From: Zygnema cylindricum
Taxonomy: Eukaryota; Streptophyta; Zygnematophyceae; Zygnematales; Zygnemataceae
Reading direction: 5' to 3'
Length of the DNA: 36,841 nucleotides
NCBI GenBank assembly: GCA_037447655.1
Contig: JBBHKE010002254.1
Location: 1 to 36,841 of the forward strand
The position numbers were made by a program, and so were the translations under genes. Position 1 is the stretch's first letter. Every line of letters begins with the position of its first letter. Positions 28,501-36,841 of the stretch are shown here, piece by piece. The notes beneath the pieces were generated by a model. It worked only from the letters and a program-made list of their open reading frames with translations. It had not been told where the DNA came from and made no database searches.

Positions 28501-28874
28501 TTCATTACTTAATATCAGCATAAACATCTCATGGCTACCTTTCTCAGCAATGAAATAGACATCCTCCTCAAAACTAGCAGTAAACACTCCTTCCCTAGTG
28601 CTAGTAAAAAAACCCTTATCATCTAACACTAATGTAGAGATAAGGTTTTTGTTCAGCTCCGGAATAAACAATACATGGGAGAATGTTAATATGGATGTCT
28701 TTCCTTCTACTAACACTTTCAGATCTACTGATCCTACAAGAGTAGTGGTGACTATCCTCCCATCCCCGTACTCTATCTCTACGGTGGGAAACTTTCTTAT
28801 CTCAGTGAACAAGTGCCTATCCTTACACATGTGCATTGAGGCACCTGAATCTATAATCCAGCCTGCTTACCCAT
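28501..28874 (-). pseudogene. C2 aspartic protease (copia)
   Basis: Reads GWIIDSGASMHMCKDRHLF at the active site (about 28860-28835) with the catalytic Asp intact, unlike C1. Continues VEIEYGDGRIVTTTLVG and NLISTLVLDDKGFF to SNETKKLYY, where the C1 stop codon is a Tyr codon here. It is out of frame with gag because of two extra bases in a T-run near 28925. Confidence 0.9.
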
Positions 28875-29987
28875 TCAATCCACCATAAGCACATTTCTGC
28901 CTTCGTGGAATTTCAACCTCAGTTTTTTCGCCTTCAACTCCTCATCCAAAAGGAGCTCATCGTCCTCGTCCTCGGATTCCGCCTCAAGTACCTGTGTGAC
29001 AAGGGCCTTTTTCTTTCCTCTCGGGGTACCACCGGTCTGCCCCTCCTTTAACCGAAGCTCGGTTAGCTTAGTGCACTCTGCCATATAGTGCCCCGGTTTC
29101 TTACAAAAATGACATAAACCTTTGGGAGCCCTTGGTTCGAACTCGTCAACCTGTTTTTTCTGCTCCCTACCCCCATAGTTTCTGACTGGTTTCCGGGAAT
29201 CCTTGTTCCTCCAATCTGTCGCTGTTACCAAGGCTTGGCCACTCTTTCCTCCCCTTCGGATCTCAATCGTAGATTTTCGAACGAGAATCATCCCTACCAC
29301 TGAGTTCCATATCCACCTTGAGTCTGGCAAGTCTTGCACACGGTTGACTATGTTCTCGAACTCATCAGGTAACTTCATTAGTAAACAGTTAACCTTTTCT
29401 TTTTCACTAAAAACTTTTCCCGCACTCTGTAGCTCCATGAAGAGTGTAGCAAGCTCATTGCAAAAATCCAACATATTTCCCCCTTTGTATACATACTCCT
29501 TAACTTTCTTATCAGCCAACTGTTGTTGCTGAATCGTACCACTTCGGTACATCTCTATGAGAGCCATCCAAAGATCGGATGCCCTCTCTACCTGCAAATG
29601 AGGACATGCAAGTCCTTGAGTGAGATGGCGTAGGATGAAGTGCTTTGCCGCCATATTGTTGAAGTCCCAGGTTTCAGTATCATTCTCCTCGTTCCTCAGA
29701 ATAGGTGACATGAATGCTAAACCAGTTGCTATTGGTGTGGTCGCCTCCTTCTCCTTTCCTTTGTCCACCACCTCTCCTTCCTTTGTTTCCTCCGTTGAAG
29801 GTGAATCCTCTTTCCTGGTGAATCTGCTTCCTTTAAACCCTGGAGGAATTCCAAGACTTGATGGACGCCCCAATCGTCCACTCACTATCCCCCAAAACCT
29901 TTTTTCGTATAGAGCTCCTATCATCATACTTTCCCAGTATATGAAGCCAGTTCCATTAAAGATTGGTACCCTAGAGGGTGGGCCCAT
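28875..29987 (-). pseudogene. C2 gag (copia)
   Basis: Start ATG at 29987, 5 nt after the LTR end at 29992; an upstream in-frame ATG at 30011 lies inside the LTR. Same product as C1 gag: MGPPSRVPIFNGTGFIYWES, capsid region, CCHC knuckle C-HF-C-KKPG-H-YMAE-C, acidic tail. The frame is intact to the T-run near 28925, where two extra bases shift it away from protease. Confidence 0.92.
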
Positions 29988-29991
29988 AACC

Positions 29992-31038
29992 TGAAACTCT
30001 GAGACCTCCATAAGTCCTCAGAGTGGACAGCTTCCAAGAAGCCTCTAGGATAATCTTGACCCCTTTGTGTTTAAGCAAAAATAACTGCCACCATGGCAGA
30101 CAAAAACTCTGACCAACTTCACCCCTGTGAAGGCAAGACTCCCCTGAGTCGATAGCAAAAAGAATCTCTGAATTTGCTCCCCTGAGCAGTAAGTTATGGA
30201 GGGTCAAAGTTGACCTTTTGTACAGAAGCTCTCTGGGAGAGAGGGTCCTATCTCCTAATTTTTCTAGGACCTATCTCACTCACAGACTCTATCTACTGAT
30301 GAACTGAACAAATCAGAATTGAGTTCCGTACGCAAAAGTACAGGTGCCGGTGTACTTTAGGTACGGACATTGTACGAGAAGGCCTAAATGTCGACACATG
30401 TCATATTCGAATTCGATGCCATAATCTCCGGGGATTCCACGATCCAACGAGATTTCGCCACGCGTCATCTGATGTGGCGATGGCCACAAACCGGCGAAAA
30501 CTTCCTCCGCGATCTCGGCGCTAATTGCGGCCGTCTGATTAGAATCTAATTTAATCGTAGCCGTAATAAATACATGTGCGGTATTTGTTTCATTTACGAA
30601 ACAAATGCGCGGTATTGATTTATAGTTCGTACCGTAATCCGTACTTTTTATATTACCGGATCTATGTATCCCGTAATCTATTATAGTTAAATGAATAATC
30701 GTACGTATACATTTTTAAATAACTATCAAACTATATACTACGTATCATGACTCCTAGACTTAACGGCTAAGGCTACCGGCTATTTCCTATCTGCCGGCCA
30801 GTAGGTAAAAGGATCAATTCCTGCCGCCGGCACATACCTTTTAAATAAATAAACCCGAACTAATATAAATTTCCCGTAAACCTCAGGAAAGCCTAGGTAG
30901 CCATGGCTCAAGCTTCCTCTCCGATTTCTCAGTGACTGCGACAAGTTTGAGAGTTGGAGAGAGAAGTTATAGGTAGACTGCCTCGGCTTCTTTCTTTCTA
31001 TTTAGACCTAGAAATTCTTAAAACCATTAATTTCTACA
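29992..31038 (-). repeat. C2 5' LTR
   Basis: TGTAGAAATT at 31038 to GAGTTTCA at 29992. Paired with 24593-25640. Contains the T-arm-like hairpin (about 30795-30840, outer stem degraded) and the ATTTGTTTC palindrome (about 30580-30605). Confidence 0.95.
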
Positions 31039-31535
31039 AAACTCGCATTTGATCGTAGCCGTAATAAATACATGCGCGGTATTTGTTTCGCTTACGAAAT
31101 CAATGCGCGGTATTGATTTCTTATCCGTACCGTAATTCGTACTTTTACACTACCATATTTATGTATCCCGTTAACAGTTACAGTTAAATGTCTTATCCTA
31201 CGTGTACATGTTTAAATAATTATCGTACTATATACTACGTAACACTACCTTAGACTTAACGGCTAAGGCTACCGGCTATCTACTCCCTGACGGCCGGCAG
31301 GTACCAGGATCAAATCCTGTCGCCGGCACATACCTTTTAGTAATTATTCCCTATACTAATATAAATTTCCCGTAAACCTGAGGATAGCCTAGGTAGCCAT
31401 GGCTCTAGCTTCCTCTCCTATTTCTCAGTGACTGCAACAAGTTTGAGAGTTGGAGAGAGAAGTTAGAGGTAGACTGCCTCGGTTTCTTTCTTTCTACTCA
31501 GACCTAGAAAATTCTTAAAACCATTAATTTCTACA
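31039..31535 (-). repeat. C3 3' LTR, proximal half
   Basis: Starts TGTAGAAATT at 31535 and runs to the C2 duplication AAACT (31039-31043). Contains the best-preserved T-arm-like hairpin of the GCCGGC type (31293-31327). Confidence 0.93.
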
Positions 31536-31599
31536 CTCCCCGTATTTTCTAGTCAATCTTTAATTTCAGACCACACTTCTCCCTGCAGAAAATTAGCTT

Positions 31600-33458
31600 A
31601 GGGGAAGGCACAGGTTTGGTCATCATATTTGCTACCATCTCACTATCTAGTTAGTACTCTAAACTGATTATTTTATTTTCTACTTTCTCTCTAACAAAGT
31701 TGAGTCTAATGTCCATGTGTTTAGCTTTAAAATGATGTTTAGGATTGGCAGAAATAGCGATTGCTGCTTGATTATCACAAAATATTTTCTGCACACCACT
31801 CTTAAGATGACAAAGTTCACCAAGTAAAGACTTGACCCACATCAATTCTTTTACAGCAGAGCAAGAGGCCATATACTCAACCTCCATGGTGGACTGAGCA
31901 ATAACCTTTTGCTGTTTGCAACTCCAACAGCAAGCCCCATCACCCACATATAATACATATCCAGAAGTGCATCTCCACATCGGAGCATCACCATAACTAG
32001 CATCACTCCAAGTAGTGATGTCAGTATTCTCCCCACCCAAATGCAACCATAGATCCCTAGTTCCTATCAAGTATCTAAGAACTCTCTTAGCTGCCTCCCA
32101 ATCCTTCTTAGTGGGAGCATTTAGACTTCTATCAGCACTCCTACAGCTGCAGCTAAATCCGGCCAGGTACAATTCATAAAATAGATTAGACTTCCCACTA
32201 CTTGCCTGTAAGGAATAGTCTGCATGAACTTCTGTTCTTCAGGAGATAATTCCTCGTCTAAGACTATGACTCCTTTTTCCTCACTCCCCTCACTTCCCTT
32301 CTTCAATTCCATTGGAGTTGTACAACTATTAGCTTTATCCATTTGAAATTTTTCAAGCATGTTCCCTATTGCTTCCTTTTAAGTCAATCTTATAATTTTT
32401 CTTTTTCGGTCTCTCTCTACTTGAAATCCCAAAATATATTTTGCTTCCCCCATATCCTTCATTTCAAATCTCCCCTTAAGATCGGTTTTCAGTTTATTAA
32501 TTTTTTCCATTGATTTACTTAAAACAAGCAAATCATCAACATAAATTGCAATAAATATAAAACCTTCCTCATCTTCGAAAACATAGATTGAGTGATCTGA
32601 GCTGATCCGGATATATCTCAGACCTGTAAGAAACTCATCAAGCTTCTTATTCCACTGTCGAGGCGCCTGTTTCAAACCATAAAGAGATTTAATCAGCTAG
32701 CATACCTTACTCTCCTCTCCTTCTTCCACAAACCCTTCGGGTTGTCGCATGAAGATCTCCTCTTCCAATTCTCCATGCAAAAAGGTTGTTTTGATGTCCA
32801 TCTGGTGCCCTTCCATGTCTTCCGCTGCTGCCAGGGTGAGAAGTATGCGGACGGAGGGAAATCTGACCACTGGGGCAAAGGTTTCCTCGTAGTCAATTCC
32901 CTCCTTTTGTGTAAATCCCTTTGCCACTAGTCGGGCCTTCTAGCGCTCGATTGTGTTATCTGGGTTCAGTTTTAATTTGAAAACCCACTTACAACCGATT
33001 GGTTTTCGGTTAGGTGGACAATCCACCAGCTCCCAAGTATCGGCTGCCATAATTGAGGCCATCTCTTCATTGATGGCTGTCTTCCACCGATTTCTTTCTG
33101 GACAAGTCATCGCCTCTCCATAAGTTTGAGGTTCATCTTGATGAGATATTTTTGTTACCTTGTTATTAACATTTTTTTCTTGCAGTCTTTTACTACTTCT
33201 CCTACCCCCTTCAAAATCTGAGGCCGGAATAGATGGTTCTCGTGGATTCTTTCAAACAAACTTGGTTTCTCCCCTATCTCTTGATTCCGAATCAATTTCC
33301 ACCACGTCTTCCGCTTCGGGTAGAGTTGTCACTGGAGTTTCCACAGCCGAGTCCTTTTCAGTCTGATTTGTACCTGCAAAAATGTCATCGTCTCTAAAAC
33401 CTGGATAGTTAGGAAGCTCAAAGTCATCAGAATTTTCTGACTCAAATCTGATTTTTAC
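31600..33458 (-). pseudogene. C3 reverse transcriptase and RNase H (copia)
   Basis: Same domains as C2: [48 protein letters not shown] (near 32535), WSDASYGDAPMWRCTSGY, DNQAAIAISANPKHHFKAKH, ending near 31651. Lesions: the TAG shared with C2 before KARLVAKG (near 32942), a TAG after KVC (near 32698), a TAA after IRLT (near 32378) and a frame change near 32130. The C-terminal end is more complete than in C2. Confidence 0.92.
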
Positions 33459-34390
33459 TCACTTTGTATATTTGAAGGGATCCACAGACTTTCCTTCATC
33501 CATAACTACTAGATGCTTTACTATAATTATATCTTCTCTTTTTAGATCATACACTCTATATCCTTTAACATCCTCATCATATCTTAATAAGTATTCCGGT
33601 TTTCCTTTAGGATCTAGCTTCCAATTAGACCGATCTGTATCTAGACTGAATACTTGACTGCCGAAAACCTTTAAATGAGATAAGTCTGGTTTCCGGCCTG
33701 TCCATCTCTCATAAGGTGTTTGATCTTTTATAGCTGAAGTAAGAACTCTATTTTTGAGGTAATTAGCACAGTTCATTGCTTCTGCCCAAAACCTTTTTCC
33801 TATCTTCTTATCCGACAACATACTTCTAGCACTATCACTTAGTGTTCTATTTAACCTTTCAGCTACCCCATTCTGTTCAGGATTTTCTGAACTGTCTTTT
33901 GGTGTTGAACCCCATCTTCCCTCAGAAAATCCTCAAACTGGTTAGAAGTATACTCTCCACCATTGTCACTCCTTACTCTCTTGATTGGAGTTTCATGGAG
34001 TTTTTCGCTCCATGCTTTATATTGTCTAAAACAATCCTCAGCTTCTGACTTGTTTTTCAAAAAATACACTCGGGAATATCGAGACCAATCATCAGTTATA
34101 GTCATCATAAATCTCTTCCCCCCTGGTGACGGCACTCTAGCCGGTCCCCAAATATCTGTGTGTACTAGATCTAGAAGTTTTTCTCCCTTGTAGGTGGCTG
34201 TTTTAGGAAAGGGTAATGTGTGTGCTTTACCTTGAGCACACCCACTACAATCACTTATATCCTCACTCTCACTTAACTGAATCCCTTCCACCACTCCCAT
34301 CTTTTTCATCTCTCTTAGGTTATGTAGATTCACATGCCCAAGCCTCTTATGCCACATCATAATATCATGGACACCAGCATAATAAAGTTT
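33459..34390 (-). pseudogene. C3 integrase (copia)
   Basis: One frame from protease through WHKRLGHVNL, CSGCAQGKAHTLPF, HTDIWGPARV and RSDNGGEYTSNQ, until a one-base deletion near 33890 (after HQKTV) shifts it; the last catalytic Glu block is in the next frame. It then continues MLSDKKIGKRFWAEAMN to VDPFKYTK. It is less damaged than C2. Confidence 0.92.
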
Positions 34391-34775
34391 CTTCGTTTTA
34401 TTACTTAATATCAGCCTAAACATCCCATGGCTACCTTTCTCAGCAATGAAATAGACATCCTCCTCAAAACTAGCAGTAAACACTCCTTCCCTAGTGCTAG
34501 TAAAAAAACCCTTATCATCTAACACTGATGTAGAGATAAGGTTTTTGTTCAGCTCCGGAATAAACAATACATCGGAGAATGTTAATATGGATGTCTTTCC
34601 TTCTACTAACACTTTCAGATCTACTGATCCTACAAGAGTAGTGGTGACTATCCTCCCATCCCCGTACTCTATCTCTACGGTGGGAATCTTTCTTATCTTA
34701 GTGAACAAGTGCCTATCCTTACACATGTGCATTGAGGCACCTGAATCTATAATCTAGCCTGCTTCACCATTCAAT
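34391..34775 (-). pseudogene. C3 aspartic protease (copia)
   Basis: Active site IIDSGASMHMCKDRHLF with Asp intact, but the preceding Trp codon is TAG (near 34754), separating it from gag. Continues to SNKTKKLYYAGVHD without further breaks into integrase. Confidence 0.9.
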
Positions 34776-35881
34776 CCACGGTAAGCACATTTCTGCCTTC
34801 GCGGAATTTCAACCTCAGTTTTCGCCTCCAACTCCTCATCCAAAAGGAGCTCATCGTCCTCGCCCTCGGATTCCGCCTCAAGTACCTGTGTGACAAGGGC
34901 CTTTTTCTTTCCTCTCGGGGAACCACCGGTCTGCCCCTCCTTTAACCGAAGCTCGGTTAGCTTAGTGCACTCTGCCATATAGTGCCCCGGTTTCTTACAA
35001 AAATGACATAAACCTTTGGGAGCCCTTGGTTCGAACTCGTCAACCTGTTTTTTCTGCTCCCTACCCCCATAGTTTCCGACTGGTTTCCGGGAATCCTTGT
35101 TTCTCCAATCGTTCGCTGTTGCCAAGGCTTGGCCACTCTTTCCTCCCGTTCGGATCTCAATCGTATTCTCTCGAACGAGAATCATCCCTACCACTGAGTT
35201 CCATATCCACCTTGAGTCCGGCAAGTCCTGCACACGGTTGACTATGTTCTCGAACATATCAGGTAACTTCATTAGTAAACAGTTAACCTTTTCTTTTTCA
35301 CTAAAAACTTTTCCCGCACTCTCTAGCTCCATGAAGAGTGTAGCAAGCTCATTGCAAAAATCCAACATATTTCCCCCTTTGTATGCATACTCCTTAACTT
35401 TCTGATCAGCCAACTGTTGTTGCTGAATCGTACCACTTCGGTACATCTCTATGAGAGCCATCCAAAGATCGGATGCCCTCTCTACCTGCAAATGAGGACA
35501 TGCAAGTCCTTGAGTGAGATGGCGTAGGATGAAGTGCTTTGCCGCCATATTGTTGAAGTCCCAGGTTTCAGTATCATTCTCCTCGTTCCTCGGAATAGGT
35601 GACATGAATGCTAAACTAGTTGCTATTGGTGTGGTCGCCTCCTTCTCCTTTCCTTTGTCCACCACCTCTCCTTCCTTTGTTTCCTCCGTTGAAGGTGAAT
35701 CCTCTTTCCTGGTGAATCTGCTTCGTTTAAACCCTGGAGGAATTCCAAGACTTGATGGACGCCCCAATCGTCAACTCACTATCCCCCAAAACCTTTTTTC
35801 GCATAGAGCTCCTATCATCATACTTTCCCAGTATATGAAGCTAGTTCCATTAAAGATTGGTACCCTAGAGGGTGGGCCCAT
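34776..35881 (-). pseudogene. C3 gag (copia)
   Basis: Start ATG at 35881, 5 nt after the LTR end at 35886. A TGA near 35775 interrupts the first 40 residues (Gly in C1 and C2). The rest is open to 34754, with CCHC knuckle C-HF-C-KKPG-H-YMAE-C and acidic tail, and in frame with protease apart from the TAG noted there. Confidence 0.92.
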
Positions 35882-35885
35882 AACG

Positions 35886-36841
35886 TGAAACTCTGAGACC
35901 TCCATAAGTCCTCAAAGTGGACAGCTTCCAAGAAGCCTCTAGGATAATCTTGACCCTTTTGTGTTTAAGCAAAAATAACTGCCACCATGGCAGACAAAAA
36001 CTCTCACCACCTTCACCCTTGTGAAGAGAAGACTCCCCTGAGTCGATAGCAAAAAGAATCTCTGAATTTGCTCCCCTGAGCAGTAAGTTATGGAGGGTCA
36101 AAGTTGACCTTTTGTACAAAAGCTCTCTGGGAGAGAGGGTCCTATCTTCTAATTTTTCTAAGTCCTATCTCTCTCACAGACTCTATCTACTGATGTACAG
36201 AAACAATCAGATTACAGTTCCGTACGCAAAAGAACAGTTGCCGGTGTACTTTATGTACGGACACTGTACGACATGCCTTAAATGTCGACACGTGGTATGT
36301 CCGGATTCGCTCCTTTAATCCACGGAGATGCCGCGCTCCAATGTAACTTTGCCACGTATCATTCGATGTGGCGATGCCCACAAACCGCCGAATTCTCCTT
36401 CCGCGATCTCGGCGCTAATTCCGGTCGTTGATTAAACTCGCATTTGATCGTAGCCGTAATAAATACATGCGCTGTATTTGTTTCGCTTACGAAATCAATG
36501 CGCGGTATTGATTTCTTATCCGTACTGTAATTCATACTTTTACACTACCATATCTATGTATCCCGTTAACAGTTATAGCTAAATGTCTTATCCTACGTGT
36601 ACATGTTTAAATAATTATCATACTATATACTAAGTAACACTACCTTAGACTTAACGCTAAGGCCACCGGCTATCTACTTCTTGACGGCCGGCAAGTACCA
36701 GGATCAAATCCTGTCGCCGGCACATACCTTTTAGTAATTAATCCCTATACTAATATAAATTTCCCGTAAACCTGAGGATAGCCTAGGTAGCCATGGCTCT
36801 AGTTTCCTCTCCAATTTCTCAGTGACTGCGACAAGTTTGAG
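35886..36841 (-). repeat. C3 5' LTR, cut by the window edge
   Basis: Ends GAGTTTCA at 35886. About 90 bp of its start lie beyond the window if it has the family length. It keeps the unoccupied C2 target site (GATTAAACTCGCATTTG at about 36430-36446). A hairpin of the GCCGGC type is near 36690-36725. Confidence 0.93.

Larger units (their letters stand above)
24593..31038 (-). mobile_element. C2: complete Ty1/copia element (6446 bp) inside the C3 3' LTR
   Basis: Two LTRs of 1048 and 1047 bp, internal 4351 bp, perfect 5-bp duplication AAACT. The internal order on the minus strand is gag, protease, integrase, RT, RNase H, i.e. copia order. By eye the two LTRs differ at very roughly 4-5 % of positions, so the insertion is not recent; C3 must be older still. 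Lesions in gag, integrase and the RT entry make it non-autonomous. Confidence 0.96.
24038..36841 (-). mobile_element. C3: Ty1/copia element inserted in G2 gag, 5' LTR cut by window edge
   Basis: On the minus strand: 5' LTR from beyond 36841 down to 35886, gag-pol 35881-31600, 3' LTR 31535-31039 continued at 24592-24038. The 3' LTR is split by C2. Internal length (31536-35885, 4350 bp) equals that of C2 (4351 bp). The left junction lies in G2 gag, with TCGCA (24033-24037) as the candidate duplication; the partner copy is off the window. Coding regions carry several stops and frameshifts. Confidence 0.93.

Noticed and set aside
31240-31330. A genuine tRNA gene (T-arm-like GGATCAAATCC with an A-box-like stretch)
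   Set aside because: No full cloverleaf or acceptor stem can be formed; the T-arm-like core is enclosed by its own hairpin and the unit is repeated in every copia LTR.

Overview
This window is built entirely from retrotransposons. I see no host gene, rRNA, tRNA gene or CRISPR array. It fits a large, repeat-rich eukaryotic nuclear genome. A streptophyte (alga or land plant) is my best guess, because Ty1/copia and Ty3/gypsy elements nest in one another and because DNA-methyltransferase-bearing gypsy elements have been reported from charophyte algae (dinoflagellates carry them in other retrotransposon classes). The species cannot be named from this sequence. Nearly all coding regions are decayed by stops and frameshifts, so they are annotated as pseudogenes.

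Layout, oldest to youngest. G1 (gypsy, minus, 1-2769, runs off the left edge) is split by copia C1 (plus, 2770-6466). C1 is split by gypsy G2 (minus, 3' end at 6467, 5' end off the right edge). G2 in turn holds three insertions: a solo copia LTR C4 (10360-11547, TSD CTGAA), a complete but internally deleted gypsy G4 (plus, 12436-19736, TSD AGGA), and copia C3 (minus, 24038 to beyond the right edge). G4 holds a solo LTR of another family (16237-17476, TSD ATAGC). The 3' LTR of C3 is split by a complete copia element C2 (minus, 24593-31038, TSD AAACT). The pieces of G2 outside its insertions read in order as gag, protease, cytosine methyltransferase, reverse transcriptase, RNase H, integrase and PHD-like finger.

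The gypsy family (G1, G2, G4) is the exciting part, for three reasons. (1) Pol carries a C5-cytosine methyltransferase domain between protease and reverse transcriptase (20060-21059 in G2; its C-terminal end is also at 2429-2769 in G1). (2) A PHD-like zinc finger follows the integrase, with identical spacing in G2 (8232-8375) and G4 (17949-18092), where chromoviruses carry a chromodomain. One element would thus encode a DNA-methylation writer and a probable chromatin reader. (3) The ends are not ordinary LTRs. They are arranged B - internal - A - B - A', the split-direct-repeat layout known from Ngaro-type tyrosine-recombinase elements, yet this family has a DDE integrase and G4 has a 4-bp target duplication. 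The predicted 5' end of the transcript is also perfectly complementary over 14 nt to the sequence just after the 5' B repeat, as in Tf1-type self-priming.

The copia family (C1, C2, C3, solo C4) is conventional in proteins: gag with CCHC knuckle, protease, integrase, RT, RNase H. Its LTRs are about 1.05 kb (1.19 kb in C4) and contain an antisense hairpin with a tRNA T-arm-like core. The outer stem of that hairpin has changed on both sides between subfamilies while keeping its pairing.
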